34,396 nt of DNA from Phormidesmis sp. RL_2_1 (lineage in GTDB: Bacteria; Cyanobacteriota; Cyanobacteriia; Phormidesmidales; Phormidesmidaceae): NCBI GenBank assembly GCA_012033015.1, contig JAAUPS010000021.1:1-34396 (forward strand), in the 5' to 3' direction. Numbering within the stretch: the first letter of the stretch is position 1; each line of letters begins with the position of its first letter. The position numbers were made by a program, and so were the translations under genes. Positions 7,821 through 17,123 of this stretch are shown here, piece after piece. The notes beneath the pieces were generated by a model. That model did not search any database. It was not told the DNA's origin and was given only the letters and a program-made list of their open reading frames with translations.

Positions 7821-7943
7821 GATATTCATCACAAATACTCATCACAGATAGTCATCGCTGGATATTCATTACAGACACTCATCACAGATAGTCATCGCTG
7901 ATACTCATCACAGATAGTCATCGCTGATATTCATTACAGATAG
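7821..7943. repeat. 13-bp tandem array upstream of GTG start
   Basis: Nine units of GATAYTCATCACA / GATAGTCATCGCT (one 1-bp insertion at 7860), with a higher-order alternation of the two unit types. The array ends 1 bp from the start codon of the hydrolase-like gene, so it is the 5' leader of that gene. The unit is not a multiple of 3, in line with a non-coding position. Confidence 0.9.
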
Positions 7944-8012
7944 CCAGCCGACTTATCGGCCTAGGATGCTATTTTCGCGCAAGTCTCTCAGCTATATTCA
8001 CAATAAATATAA

Positions 8013-8741
8013 TCATTTAAAGTCATCTATGGTGTTGATCTTGCTTCCTTTAGAGAATCTTTGGGATGTTGTTGTTGTTTGAGATTCCTCAAAAGATTTA
8101 TCGAGATCGGCTCGCTGTGGCCTTAGCCCTGAGTACAGCTCTTGAGCCAGTCGAGTACGGTTAGTAATCAGATCTTCTCCGGCAACCCAGTTGGTAATCC
8201 ACTGGCCTAAAGAAGCAATCGGTTGGCCCACTGTTTTTTGTAGTAGTTGCAGTACGATCCAACCAAGAGCAGCCCCTTCAAATGCCGCCCAGCGTCCTAG
8301 GGGGGTAATGGCATCGATCCCCACGATCACAGCTAGCAGCGTCCAAATGGAGAGCAGGACGAAAATCGCCCCTCCAAAATAAGGAAATATCACAAAAATA
8401 CTTAGCATGAGCGGCGCGTAGCTAAAGCCCAGCGTTCGCAGCACAGCAACAAAAGAGAGATGCCCTGCTAAGCCAAAGTTGAGAATTGCCCAGGTACTGA
8501 GCACCCAAAAGCCATAGCCAATGACAAAAAAGCAGGCTGAAATCAATACACTCAGCACAAACCGCACAGGCCGTACTTGATTGATAAAAAGCACCACAAC
8601 TTGGCTTAGCGATTGGGCCAATCCGGCAATAAAAACCACCGTTAGCGCCGCTAGCAAACTGTGGGGCTGGGTATGGATGCTCTGAAAAGTCTCAACCTTA
8701 AGAGCCAATGCACCGGATACCAGCGACCAAAAGTGAGCAAT
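8013..8741 (-). CDS. Yip1-family integral membrane protein
   Basis: Polytopic membrane protein, up to 242 residues, with five hydrophobic segments between about residues 35 and 170. The conserved pattern INQVRPVRFVLSVLISAC, LRTLGFSYAPLMLS and ALGWIVLQLLQKTVGQPI matches cyanobacterial Yip1-domain proteins; the function is unknown. The start is uncertain. Homologues begin near xxFWSLVSGALAL, and here that position has only an ATT codon (8741, directly after an in-frame TGA and an AAGG). The first standard alternative is a TTG at 8708 (ALKVETF...), which loses 11 residues. An ATT start is rare but known. The C-terminal 45 residues are polar (SFEESQTTTTSQRFSKGSK). Upstream on the same strand lies pyrC, 185 bp away. 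Confidence 0.8.
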   Translation of the reverse strand: MAHFWSLVSGALALKVETFQSIHTQPHSLLAALTVVFIAGLAQSLSQVVVLFINQVRPVRFVLSVLISACFFVIGYGFWVLSTWAILNFGLAGHLSFVAVLRTLGFSYAPLMLSIFVIFPYFGGAIFVLLSIWTLLAVIVGIDAITPLGRWAAFEGAALGWIVLQLLQKTVGQPIASLGQWITNWVAGEDLITNRTRLAQELYSGLRPQRADLDKSFEESQTTTTSQRFSKGSKINTIDDFK

Positions 8742-8839
8742 CCTTCAGCCAATGCTCCTTCGCCGTTCCGTTGGCTGATGCCTAGTGCTATCCCTAGATT
8801 GAGTATCTCTAAATTCACGCCTACTCGTTGATCGTTAAA

Positions 8840-8899
8840 ATACACTGCTAGATACACTGCTAGATACACTGCCAAATATATTGCTAAATACATTGCTCT
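8840..8899. repeat. 12-bp tandem array between pyrC and Yip1 gene
   Basis: Five units of ATACACTGCTAG (last two diverged). It lies just after the pyrC stop. On the minus strand it is open and would read YLAVYLAVYLAV, but that frame has no homology. Confidence 0.9.
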
Positions 8900-8926
8900 C
8901 TAGCATATCTTGATCAATTCATCAGC

Positions 8927-9955
8927 TCACGCCATCTGCCACATCAGCTCACTCCCAGCACCCAAAGGCACAAGCTGCGAGTCAACAAAAGGCACCTCAT
9001 CGGGAATTCGCCAGCTCGTTTTAATCAACGTTATCTGCTCGGTATTGCGCGGAAGCTGGTAAAAATCTGGGCCATAGAAGCTGGCAAAGGCTTCGAGTTT
9101 ATCAAGGGCATTGGCATTTTCAAATACTTCTGCATACAGCTCTATGGCATGTAACGCTGAAAAGCAGCCTGCACAGCCACAGGCATTTTCTTTGCGATCG
9201 CGCGAGTGGGGCGCACTATCTGTCCCTAAAAAGAACTTGGGGTTGCCTGATGTTGCTGCCTGCAACAGTGCCTGACGATGTCTCTCACGCTTCAAAATAG
9301 GCAAACAATAGAAGTGAGGACGAATCCCCCTGTTGAACAGCGAATTGCGATTATATAACAGATGCTGTGGCGTAATGGTTGCGGCTATATGGTCATGAAC
9401 TAAGACAAACTCCACAGCATCTGCAGTCGTGATATGTTCCATTACCACTTTCAACTGAGGAAATCGTTGTCGTAGGGGCATCAACTGCTGCTCAATAAAG
9501 ACTTTCTCACGATCAAAGATATCAACAGCTTTATCCGTCACCTCTCCATGTAGCAGTAGGGGCATCTCCAGTCGCTGCATGACTTCAAAGACCGGATCAC
9601 AGTTGCGAATATCTGTCACCCCAAACTCTGCGTTGGTGGTCGCTCCGGCCGGATAGTATTTCACGGCCTGAACAAACCCAGATGCCTGAGCAGCAAGCAC
9701 ATCTTCTGGGCTCGTTTGATCAGTTAGGTAGAGTGTCATCAGCGGCTTAAACTGTTTGCCTGCCGGAATGGCTGCCAAAATGCGATCGCGATAAGCCGCC
9801 GCATCTGCTAAATCGCGTACTGGCGGCTTTAAATTTGGCATGACAATAGCACGGGCAAACTGGCGCACCGTATGCGGTAAAACCGCCTGTAGCGCCTCGC
9901 CGTCGCGTAGATGGAGATGCCAATCGTCAGGTCGAATCAAAGTAAGCTTTTGCAT
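8927..9955 (-). CDS. pyrC: Dihydroorotase (class II, PyrC)
   Basis: Third step of de novo pyrimidine synthesis: reversible ring closure of carbamoyl-aspartate to dihydroorotate, in the cytosol. 342 residues from the ATG at 9955, the usual size of the E. coli-like monofunctional type; the frame runs further up to 10003, but [16 protein letters not shown] is the normal N terminus. Zinc ligands HLHLR (about residues 13-17), the carbamylated lysine in [18 protein letters not shown] and VMEHITT, and the catalytic Asp in [10 protein letters not shown] are all present. [20 protein letters not shown] is also typical of this class. No obvious frameshift. Stands alone with 48 bp or more to neighbours; co-transcription with the Yip1 gene downstream is possible. 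Confidence 0.96.
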   Translation of the reverse strand: MQKLTLIRPDDWHLHLRDGEALQAVLPHTVRQFARAIVMPNLKPPVRDLADAAAYRDRILAAIPAGKQFKPLMTLYLTDQTSPEDVLAAQASGFVQAVKYYPAGATTNAEFGVTDIRNCDPVFEVMQRLEMPLLLHGEVTDKAVDIFDREKVFIEQQLMPLRQRFPQLKVVMEHITTADAVEFVLVHDHIAATITPQHLLYNRNSLFNRGIRPHFYCLPILKRERHRQALLQAATSGNPKFFLGTDSAPHSRDRKENACGCAGCFSALHAIELYAEVFENANALDKLEAFASFYGPDFYQLPRNTEQITLIKTSWRIPDEVPFVDSQLVPLGAGSELMWQMA

Positions 9956-10159
9956 CTTGTCATCATAGGACAAGCTGAGGCTTAACGTGCGGCATTGCAG
10001 CATCGCACCTAGGAGCGCGCAATGGAACGATGCGCCTCCAGGCGGCTCGTTTGAATAACGCGCTGCTCTAGCTGGCCCGGTGTGTGCACATCAGCTTTAA
10101 AGTATCAGCTTTGAGAACCCAGTCCGCCAGTCATGGCTGACCGATCAAATAGCCCCCCC

Positions 10160-10181
10160 CAGCCTTAGCCCAGCCTTAGCC
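10160..10181. repeat. 11-bp direct repeat at gene end
   Basis: Two copies of CAGCCTTAGCC after a C8 run, at the 3' end of the flavoprotein-like gene (its stop codon is at 10181-10183). Confidence 0.7.
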
Positions 10182-11695
10182 TAGAAAGAGAGCTGAAGGA
10201 CAGAATTTTTCTCTTCTACACGCCTTTCAACGTTAATACACCGCTGATTCAAAATATGGTCAGCGGCTGTAAGTCCGCTACGCATAGCGCCTTCGATCGA
10301 CATATCACGATGCAAACCATGTCGGCCTACCATCTGTAAATTTTCAAAGCCTTTGAGATAGTCTTGCAGGATGGATAAATGCCTGACATAGGCCGTGTCA
10401 TAAATGGGGTAGGCATTAGCTTGCCAGATGATTGGACAGTCGTCTGCCGATTGAGAGACGAGGCCAGCATCTGTGACTAACCTCATATCGGCTAACTCTT
10501 GCTGAGCCATGCGCATCAGTGTAGCCTTGTCCATACACCAGATTGCATCACCTTCATTGCAAAGGTACTCCATGCCAAGACAAATTTGGCTCTTATTCTC
10601 TGCTGTAGCTACACGCCAGTTTTGATAATGGTGAATGCGACTGACCTGGAACTCAGAGCTAGGAACATGTATGCAACGATCTGGCCAAGCTTCTAGACCC
10701 CAAGACTCTAATCCCCAAGATTTTAGACCTTCAGATTGCACCTTAACGATCACTGGAACAACTATGCGAGCGCGATGCTTCAAGCTCTCTGCAATTTTGC
10801 GAATAGCGGGTGGTGCAGGCGGATTTAAGCTTTTGACAAACGCTGCAACTGGCAAACCCACGATAAAGTCATCTGCGTTGATGGCTATCGTTTTGTCGTC
10901 TTGTTGAATCACGACTCGCGCTATTCGATGCCCCGTATGTTCAACCCTAACCACTTGGGCATTAGTCTTGACCGAAGACTTGGCTTGCTCAATGAGTTTT
11001 TGGCACTTACCCCACAGCATACTGGGGCCTAACTTAGGGTAGTCACAAGAGCGCTGTTGTAGGATCGGCACATTGCTGCTGCCGACAAGGGCACTGGCTA
11101 CGGCTGTGAACAGGGAGAGTCCTTCTATTTTGTGAGTTGCCCATTCTGCATGGAGTTCATGGCCCGAAATACCCCATGTTTTTTTAAGGTATGGGTCAAA
11201 AAAAATGCGATATAGGTGACGGCCAAATCTCATGGTTAGCCAGTCTTCGAGAGTATTGGCCTCAGCATTTGAATTGCCTCTAGCATGGCCTGTTTGGAAC
11301 TGGGACTGGGCATGGAAGTAGCTCAGGGCCGTGAGAACAGTGTCAATAGGGCCGAGGTGTTTGAGGGCATTGGTGAGGGAAAGGGGATAGTCGAAAAGGC
11401 GATAGCGGTAGTAAATGCGCGATCGCATAGTGGCAGAAATCATGCGATCGCCAGCACCCGGCACCCAAGAAGCATCCAAAATTTCTTGACACAGCGCTTT
11501 GATATCTGCCGATTCAGCCCTAAAAGGCTGAGCGGCTATGTCTAGAGGGTAGGCGCGATAGGTTTCAGTGCGAGCATAGCCCCCCACCTGAGCATCTGGC
11601 GTTAAAACAATCACAGATTGATCATGCTTAACCAGTTCATAGGCCGCTATCAAGCTCGCAGGTTCTGCGCCAATATTAACCGTACAAAATACCAT
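10181..11695 (-). CDS. FAD-dependent oxidoreductase-like protein with altered FAD-binding motifs
   Basis: 504 residues, full-length for the protoporphyrinogen-oxidase/UDP-galactopyranose-mutase-like flavoproteins of cyanobacteria. Family landmarks are clear: AAYELVKHDQSVIVLTPDAQ, VGGYARTETY, WLTMRFGRHLYRIFFDPYLK, KKTWGISGHELHAEWATHKI, YPKLGPSMLWGKCQKLI and NLQMVGRHGLHR. However, the dinucleotide motif expected as GxGxxG reads GAEPAS (about residues 9-14), and the usual DIGGHRFF reads DIAAQPFR. Two of three glycines and the GGH contact are therefore lost, so FAD binding is doubtful even though the frame is intact. A 15-bp array adds SWGLESWGLEAW in a loop. Substrate unknown. It may be a repurposed or decaying paralogue. 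Start chosen at the ATG 11695; the upstream 516 bp is repeat-rich. Confidence 0.8.
   Translation of the reverse strand: MVFCTVNIGAEPASLIAAYELVKHDQSVIVLTPDAQVGGYARTETYRAYPLDIAAQPFRAESADIKALCQEILDASWVPGAGDRMISATMRSRIYYRYRLFDYPLSLTNALKHLGPIDTVLTALSYFHAQSQFQTGHARGNSNAEANTLEDWLTMRFGRHLYRIFFDPYLKKTWGISGHELHAEWATHKIEGLSLFTAVASALVGSSNVPILQQRSCDYPKLGPSMLWGKCQKLIEQAKSSVKTNAQVVRVEHTGHRIARVVIQQDDKTIAINADDFIVGLPVAAFVKSLNPPAPPAIRKIAESLKHRARIVVPVIVKVQSEGLKSWGLESWGLEAWPDRCIHVPSSEFQVSRIHHYQNWRVATAENKSQICLGMEYLCNEGDAIWCMDKATLMRMAQQELADMRLVTDAGLVSQSADDCPIIWQANAYPIYDTAYVRHLSILQDYLKGFENLQMVGRHGLHRDMSIEGAMRSGLTAADHILNQRCINVERRVEEKNSVLQLSF
10685..10729. repeat. 15-bp tandem array inside flavoprotein-like gene
   Basis: Three units of CCAAGAYTCTAGACC type; in frame, encoding LKSWG/LESWG/LEAW. 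Confidence 0.85.
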
Positions 11696-11749
11696 GCACC
11701 CTTAAGCCCCTTGCCCTCTATAGCTTCTGTCGAGTGAGTTAGGACAATA

Positions 11750-11779
11750 GCAATTCTCCTCGGAGAGGCTACGCCAACG
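11750..11779. repeat. Cyanobacterial GCGTAGCC-type hairpin repeat
   Basis: On the minus strand it starts CGTTGGCGTAGCCTCTCCG and ends GAATTGC, with a TCTCC/GGAGA stem. It is similar to short interspersed repeats common in cyanobacterial genomes and related to the modules at 11931 and 32097. Confidence 0.65.
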
Positions 11780-11816
11780 CTGAAAGCCTTGACTAGCAGC
11801 AACTCACTCACCAAGA

Positions 11817-11842
11817 CAAAGTAAGAATGCATCCTTACTTTG
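11817..11842. repeat. Dispersed 26-bp palindrome, copy 3
   Basis: Perfect 9-bp arms CAAAGTAAG / CTTACTTTG around AATGCATC. Best-conserved copy of the family; it lies 122 bp upstream of the flavoprotein-like gene. Confidence 0.85.
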
Positions 11843-11858
11843 CTACATGTAGCGTTTC

Positions 11859-11917
11859 TCACTTGGCTAGACTACAGATATTTCGGTGAAACCTTTACAG
11901 AACAACAGGCCAAGTGA
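11859..11917. mobile_element. 59-bp inverted-repeat element, copy A
   Basis: Bounded by TCACTTGGC and GCCAAGTGA (perfect 9-bp terminal inverted repeats). 52 of 59 positions match copy C at 34317-34375, and copy B at 32145-32203 is the same length. No coding capacity, so a MITE-like or REP-like non-autonomous element is inferred. Confidence 0.75.
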
Positions 11918-11930
11918 CTCGCGGTTCCCC

Positions 11931-11965
11931 GTTAGCGTAGCCTCGCCGTCGGCGTTATGCATCCG
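11931..11965. repeat. Companion module of the 59-bp element
   Basis: Begins GTTAGCGTAGCCTCGCCGTC and ends ATGCATCCG. It lies 13 bp from copy A; the same module is found beside copy B in the same relative orientation, so the two travel together. Confidence 0.7.
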
Positions 11966-12160
11966 AAAACTACTGTCATGCAATCAGTGAGATTACTGAT
12001 TCACCATAGCAAATACATCTAGTGGCAGAAAAGGCTGCGCGATCGCCCCCATCGATGACTTGTTGATGTAGGGCAATTTTAGCAAGCTTGTGTGAAGATG
12101 AATCCCGACCGGAAACCTCAAAAACATGGCATAAGTCAGGCACAAATATAAGCGATAAAT

Positions 12161-12208
12161 ACAGAGCTATATAGGCACAGAGCCATATAAGCACAGGGCT
12201 ATAGAGAA
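12161..12208. repeat. 16-bp tandem array
   Basis: Three units of ACAGAGCYATATARGC (last one diverged), directly downstream of the 5-oxoprolinase stop. The unit is not a multiple of 3 and lies in non-coding DNA. Confidence 0.85.
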
Positions 12209-12211
12209 GAG

Positions 12212-15200
12212 CTATTGGGATGGCAAACCATATCCCCCACCGCCCGGTGTTTCAATCACAATGGCATCTTCGGGCTGCATTTCAACCGTAGCGGTAGAAG
12301 CGAGCACTTGCGAAGTGCCATCCTTTCGCCTCAGTAAAGCGCGACCGCACGCACCAGCTTTGCCCCCTGCCAACCCAAAAGGCTCAGTGAGACGACGATT
12401 TGAAAGCAAATTAGCCGTCATCGCCTGCCGAAAGAGCAAATGTCTCACAACGCCATTGCCCCCTCGATACTGGCCCGCACCCCCACTGTGCGCGCGAATC
12501 GAAAATTCTTTAACCAACACTGGAAACCGCAGTTCTAAAATTTCTGGGTCAGTTAATCGAGAATTGGTCATATGGGTTTGTACAGCATCTGTTCCGTGAA
12601 AGTCAGGGCCTGCCCCTGAGCCACCGCAAATAGTCTCGTAGTACTGATACTGACCGTTGCCAAAGGTGACATTGTTCATCGTGCCTTGGGAAGCGGCTAG
12701 CACGCCCAAAGCACCATACAGTGCATCGGTGATCGCCTGAGAAGTCTCTACATTGCCCGCTACGACCGCCGCCGGATAGCGTGGGTTAAGCATAGAACCA
12801 GCGGGCACGCGAATCTCTAAAGGTTTGAGGCACCCGGCGTTCAGCGGCATAGCGCTCTCTACAAGCGTCCGAAAAACATATAGAACAGCAGCTTTGCACA
12901 CGGCAAGAGGAGCATTGAAGTTGTTGGGCTGTTGGGCCGATGTCCCGGCAAAATCGATCACAGCGCTGCTATCAGTCGGATTTAGAGTGATAGAGACTGT
13001 GATTTCAGCGCCGCAGTCCATGGGTACATGACAGTAGGTTGGCTGGCTGTGCCGCTGGCAAAGCTGTGCGATCGCACGGCGAACAGCCTGCTCAGCATTA
13101 TCTTGCACATGCTGCATATAAGCTTGAACGGTGCCAAGGCCAAACTGCTCAACCATGCGCTGAAGTTCTTGAGTGCCTTTATTATTGGCCGCGATTTGAG
13201 CTTGAAGATCTGCAATATTTTGGGCCGGATTACGGGCCGGATAAGGGCTATCTGCCAGTAGATGACGTAATTCTGTCTCTTGGAAGGTTGGTGCTGTGAC
13301 TGTACTGCCTGCTACCAACAGAAAATTATCCAGTAAGACCCCTTCCTGAGTGAGATCGGTGCTGCGACCAGGCATAGAGCCTGGTGTAATCCCACCAATG
13401 TCGGCGTGGTGTCCGCGAGAAGCGACAAAAAACAAGGGTTTCTCATCAGTCTTCTCTGTGCCTCTGACCTTAATAAACACAGGCGTAATCGCCGTGATAT
13501 CTGGTAGATGGGTACCGCCATTGTAAGGATTGTTGGAAATAAATACATCGCCTGGTTGGAAAGGCCGAATTTTGTCGGCCATGAGCGCCTGTACGCTTTC
13601 GCCCATGGAGCCTAAATGAACAGGAATGTGGGGTGCATTGGCGACAAGCTGCCCTTGGGCATCGAAAATAGCACAGGAAAAATCTAGACGCTCTTTGATA
13701 TTTACCGATGAGCTGGTGTTTTGTAGGGTGAAACCCATTTGCTCTGCGATCGCCTGAAACAGATTATTAAAAATCTCTAACCTGACGGGATCAGGCGATG
13801 AACCAACCATGCTTTGCTGCGCTGCACGATCTGGTGCGTCACGATCTGGTGCGTCACGATCTTGTGCGTCACGATCTTGTGTTTCAAGGTGTTGCTGCGT
13901 CAACATTAAATCGCCGCTATCACTCACTACAGCATCCCATCCGGGCTCTATCACATTGGTTCCAGTGGGCTCTAAAACAATCGCAGGGCCGACCAACCGC
14001 TGGCCTGCCAGCAAACTGTGACGATAAAACACAGGTGTATTGTGCCATTGTCCGGCTGAAAACACAGAAACTGTTTTCACTGCCCCAAGGCCATCTGCAG
14101 CAGGGACATGCTCAATGGGTAATCTTGCCTCTTCTAGCCTTGCCTCTTCTAGCCTTGCCTCTTCTAGCCTTGCCTCTTCTAGCCTTACCCCTGCTGCTAA
14201 CGCTTGCTGCGATAACGCTTGAGTTTTACCAATGGCTTCGGCGGTTATCGTCGCCACCACCAATCCCTTGCCCGGTAGCGTGATCCCGTATTGCTGCCGG
14301 TAGCGTTGTTCAAACTGTTGTCGCATGGCCGCTGGTGGAGCAAGATCTACCGCCAGCGTCGAGTCTGCCCCTGCATAGCGCAGGTGAAGCTGACAGTGCA
14401 CATCGAGAGTGTCGATATCCTGGTAGCCTTGGGCGCGTAAAGCCTCTGTTGCCGTGTGGGCCAGGGTTTCAAGCTGCGCTTTTATCGGTGCGATCGCAGC
14501 TTCTGCAGAAGTCCCTTCTAACAGGGTCATCTCTATCGACTTTTCCTTTAGCACCCGCCGATCCGCTAGGCCCATACCATAAGCCGAAAGCACCCCCGCA
14601 TAGGGATGAATCAAAATACTCTTCATGCCTAAGCTTTCTGCCAAGCGACAGGCATGTTGGCCGCCTGCTGCACCAAAACAGCACAAGGTGTAGTCGCTGA
14701 CATCGTAACCACGCTGCACAGAGATCTTTTTAATAGCGTTGGCCATGTTGTCTACAGCAATAGCCAAAAAACCCTCAGCGATTTGCTCAGGCCGCTGTTG
14801 TCTGCCCGTAGCGGTAACAACATCTCGGCTGATCCCCTCAAACTGAGCCTGCACGACACCATCATCTAACGGCTGATTGCCACTCGGGCCAAAGACCTGG
14901 GGAAAAAATTGAGGCTGAAGTTTCCCTACCATCACATTGCAGTCGGTTACCGTCAGCGGCCCGCCCTTACGGTAGCAGGCTGGGCCGGGATCAGCACCAG
15001 CAGAGTCAGGGCCAACGCTATAGCGATCGCCATCAAAACGTAAAATCGAGCCACCGCCCGCTGCAACCGTATGAATGGCCATCATCGGCGCGCGCATTCG
15101 CACCCCCGCTACTTCTGTTTCAAAAACACGCTCATAGTCTATTCTGGTTGCGTCTATTCTGGTTGCGTCTATCCTGGTTGCTGCTATTCTGGGTGCTGCT

Positions 15201-16207
15201 CTCTCGGGCGCAGATCCAGACACGGTTCCGGGCACTGTTTCAAGCGGAGCTCTTTCCCCATTAAAGTGCGCTACATCGGTTGAAGTCCCCCCCATATCAA
15301 AGGTAATAATTTTGTTAAAGCCTGCCATTCGGCTGGTTTGCACCGCGCCAACAATGCCCCCTGCAGGGCCAGAGAGAATACTGTCTTTTCCCTGAAAAAA
15401 TTGAGCAGGTGTCAAGCCCCCATTAGACTGCATAAACAAAAGCTGCGGCTGCACCTCATGCGAGCCATTGCCGCCGCTTAACGCCTGCTCAATGCGATTC
15501 ACATAGCGGCGTAACAAGGGAGATAAATAGGCATCGACAACCGTGGTATCACCCCGGCTCACCCATTTAATCAGCGGGCTTACTTGGTGAGAAACCGATA
15601 TTTGCGTAAAGCCAACCTGTTGGGCTAAGGCCGCGACTTGGCGTTCATGGGTAGGGTAGCGGTAGCCGTGAATAAACGCGATGGCACAGGCTCTGAGGCC
15701 GCTGTCATAAGCCGTTTGTAAATCAACGAGCAGTTGTGCTTGGCGAGCAGGGGTAAGCGATTGCAGCACCTCACCATCTGCGCTCACTCGCTCAGATACC
15801 TCCACAACTTGCTCGTACAGCATATCGGGCAGCACAATGTGTCTGGCAAAAATGTCAGGTCGGTGTTGGTAGCCAATCCGTAGACCATCGCGAAAGCCCT
15901 TGGTGGTGATCAAAAGGGTGCGATCGCCCTTGCGCTCTAGTAGCGCATTTGTCGCCACCGTCGTACCCATTTTTACCACCGCAATTTGCGCCGCCGGAAT
16001 CCGCTCCCCTGCAGCGACTGCCATCAGCTCACGAATGCCTTGAATAGGCGCATCCTCATAGCGTTCAGGATTTTCCGACAGCAGCTTGTGCACCACCACG
16101 GAGCCATCCGGACGCTGGGCCACAATATCGGTAAATGTGCCCCCCCGATCAATCCAGAACTGCCAGCGTCCCTGAGTATTTTCAGAAGCGGGTACAAAAA
16201 GCACCAA
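12212..16207 (-). CDS. 5-oxoprolinase (ATP-hydrolysing), HyuA-HyuB fusion
   Basis: Opens 5-oxo-L-proline to L-glutamate with ATP, a step of glutathione turnover; cytosolic. 1331 residues in one frame, like eukaryotic and many bacterial fused oxoprolinases (about 1250-1300). The HyuA half (about 15-730) starts [19 protein letters not shown] and has [13 protein letters not shown], the ATPase-like motif, and [10 protein letters not shown]. The HyuB half (about 800-1325) has [40 protein letters not shown] and [16 protein letters not shown]. Three pentapeptide arrays are inserted: RIDAT (about 340-360), LEEAR (about 670-695) and QDRDA (about 775-795). The last two sit at or near domain boundaries, which explains the extra length. 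The start is TTG 16207 or GTG 16204, both with GAGGGG suitably upstream; no ATG is available. Divergent from the pentapeptide-repeat gene. Confidence 0.92.
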   Translation of the reverse strand: MVLFVPASENTQGRWQFWIDRGGTFTDIVAQRPDGSVVVHKLLSENPERYEDAPIQGIRELMAVAAGERIPAAQIAVVKMGTTVATNALLERKGDRTLLITTKGFRDGLRIGYQHRPDIFARHIVLPDMLYEQVVEVSERVSADGEVLQSLTPARQAQLLVDLQTAYDSGLRACAIAFIHGYRYPTHERQVAALAQQVGFTQISVSHQVSPLIKWVSRGDTTVVDAYLSPLLRRYVNRIEQALSGGNGSHEVQPQLLFMQSNGGLTPAQFFQGKDSILSGPAGGIVGAVQTSRMAGFNKIITFDMGGTSTDVAHFNGERAPLETVPGTVSGSAPERAAPRIAATRIDATRIDATRIDYERVFETEVAGVRMRAPMMAIHTVAAGGGSILRFDGDRYSVGPDSAGADPGPACYRKGGPLTVTDCNVMVGKLQPQFFPQVFGPSGNQPLDDGVVQAQFEGISRDVVTATGRQQRPEQIAEGFLAIAVDNMANAIKKISVQRGYDVSDYTLCCFGAAGGQHACRLAESLGMKSILIHPYAGVLSAYGMGLADRRVLKEKSIEMTLLEGTSAEAAIAPIKAQLETLAHTATEALRAQGYQDIDTLDVHCQLHLRYAGADSTLAVDLAPPAAMRQQFEQRYRQQYGITLPGKGLVVATITAEAIGKTQALSQQALAAGVRLEEARLEEARLEEARLEEARLPIEHVPAADGLGAVKTVSVFSAGQWHNTPVFYRHSLLAGQRLVGPAIVLEPTGTNVIEPGWDAVVSDSGDLMLTQQHLETQDRDAQDRDAPDRDAPDRAAQQSMVGSSPDPVRLEIFNNLFQAIAEQMGFTLQNTSSSVNIKERLDFSCAIFDAQGQLVANAPHIPVHLGSMGESVQALMADKIRPFQPGDVFISNNPYNGGTHLPDITAITPVFIKVRGTEKTDEKPLFFVASRGHHADIGGITPGSMPGRSTDLTQEGVLLDNFLLVAGSTVTAPTFQETELRHLLADSPYPARNPAQNIADLQAQIAANNKGTQELQRMVEQFGLGTVQAYMQHVQDNAEQAVRRAIAQLCQRHSQPTYCHVPMDCGAEITVSITLNPTDSSAVIDFAGTSAQQPNNFNAPLAVCKAAVLYVFRTLVESAMPLNAGCLKPLEIRVPAGSMLNPRYPAAVVAGNVETSQAITDALYGALGVLAASQGTMNNVTFGNGQYQYYETICGGSGAGPDFHGTDAVQTHMTNSRLTDPEILELRFPVLVKEFSIRAHSGGAGQYRGGNGVVRHLLFRQAMTANLLSNRRLTEPFGLAGGKAGACGRALLRRKDGTSQVLASTATVEMQPEDAIVIETPGGGGYGLPSQ
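13825..13884. repeat. 15-bp tandem array in 5-oxoprolinase (A/B junction)
   Basis: Four units of CACGATCTGGTGCGT, coding [10 protein letters not shown] in the linker between the HyuA and HyuB halves. Confidence 0.92.
14124..14198. repeat. 15-bp tandem array in 5-oxoprolinase
   Basis: Four identical units of CTTGCCTCTTCTAGC plus a diverged fifth, coding LEEAR repeats. Confidence 0.93.
15137..15196. repeat. 15-bp tandem array in 5-oxoprolinase
   Basis: Four units of GTCTATTCTGGTTGC (third and fourth slightly diverged), coding RIDAT/RIAAT. Confidence 0.92.
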
Positions 16208-16378
16208 AAGTACCCCCTCAGGTGATACCTAATTTGTCTAGCCCATCGACATGATAGAAGCAAGGTATAAAAAATAGCACGTCAGCCACATGAGATGCTC
16301 ATATTCTTAGGACATGATAGGAATTGGGGCATCTGTTGTTGTGCTGTAACAACCCAACGATATCAAGCCAAATCTACC

Positions 16379-17047
16379 ATGGACTATTTAAATTTAATTG
16401 AAGATAGTGTAGATCGGTGGAATCAATGGCGGCTAGAACATCCCCAGATGATGCCTGATCTCAGTGGTGCCAACTTGAGTCAAAACTATTTGTTTGAAGC
16501 AAATCTCAGCGGCACTAACTTGAGCGGGGCAAATCTTAGCCGTGCCTGCCTCATTGGCGCAGATCTCAGTCGAGCTAACCTCACTGGCGCTGACCTACAC
16601 GGCGCATATATGGACAAAGCAAACTTGCTCTATGCCAACTTGAAGCAGGCTCGACTCACCGGCGCTAGCCTACGAGAATCTAACTTGAGCTATGCAGATT
16701 TGTTTGAAACAGAAGTGAGCGAGGCCGACTTAGAAATGGCTAATCTCTCCGGGACTTGTTTGGTTGTCAACATTTCTGCGACCCAAAAGATTAGCAGTGC
16801 GCCCGCCGATGCCGCTAATCAAGAATTTGCCATTAGAGAATCCATCATCAGAGAATCTGCCATTAAGCAGGCAATGATTGAAAAAATCAATCGTCTATCG
16901 CCAGCTCGTAAGCATCACGCGTTCCAAGCTGGCCTACTTTACCTGACAAAACCCACACCTAGCCAATGTTCTATACCCAAGTTTAGCCCGTCCTTTAGCG
17001 ATCGATTTAGTCAGCCCTCTGAGCCCAGAAACGAACTCAAAAGTTAA
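16379..17047 (+). CDS. Pentapeptide-repeat protein
   Basis: 222 residues from the ATG at 16379; the frame extends to an ATG at 16295, but the first 28 residues there are Cys-rich and unlike the family. Residues 25-120 form about 18 A(D/N)LSX-type repeats (SGANLSQNYLFEANLSGTNL, then ANLSRACLIGADLSRANL), predicting a right-handed quadrilateral beta-helix. The N terminus (YLNLIEDSVDRWNQWRLEHP) is the helical cap common in cyanobacterial members. After the helix come a short repeat (IRESIIRESAIKQ) from a 15-bp array and a polar tail. Such proteins are numerous in cyanobacteria, and function is known for few (some mimic DNA). No signal peptide, so probably cytosolic. Confidence 0.9.
   Translation: MDYLNLIEDSVDRWNQWRLEHPQMMPDLSGANLSQNYLFEANLSGTNLSGANLSRACLIGADLSRANLTGADLHGAYMDKANLLYANLKQARLTGASLRESNLSYADLFETEVSEADLEMANLSGTCLVVNISATQKISSAPADAANQEFAIRESIIRESAIKQAMIEKINRLSPARKHHAFQAGLLYLTKPTPSQCSIPKFSPSFSDRFSQPSEPRNELKS
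16829..16873. repeat. 15-bp tandem array in pentapeptide-repeat gene
   Basis: Three units, GCCATTAGAGAATCC, ATCATCAGAGAATCT and a diverged one; in frame. Confidence 0.7.
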
Positions 17048-17123
17048 CCCAGAAGACAGTCCGTCTTTTGCCTAATGTCAGTCCATCGCTTAGGATTCTA
17101 AGGCTATACTTTGACCTGGGTTT

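Larger units (their letters stand above)
11696..12211. other. Repeat-rich gap of 516 bp
   Basis: No supported gene. From left: a hairpin-forming cyanobacterial repeat (11750-11779), a 26-bp palindrome (11817-11842), a small dyad GCTACATGTAGC (11842-11853), a 59-bp inverted-repeat element (11859-11917) and its companion module (11931-11965). A 16-bp tandem array (12161-12208) touches the end of the 5-oxoprolinase gene. The open frame at 11976-12194 is produced partly by that array and has no recognisable domain. Confidence 0.75.

Noticed and set aside
7821-7943. CRISPR-like appearance of the tandem array
   Set aside because: Units are 13 bp and contiguous, without spacers; no cas genes nearby. 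The same holds for all other arrays.
8651-8893. 80-residue open frame on the minus strand with YLAVYLAV repeats
   Set aside because: It is the 12-bp array read through plus an out-of-frame version of the Yip1 gene start; no domain and no homologous sense.
11976-12194. 72-residue open frame on the minus strand beginning MLIWLCAYIALYLSL
   Set aside because: Its hydrophobic start is encoded by the 16-bp tandem array; no ribosome binding site or known family, in a repeat-filled gap.
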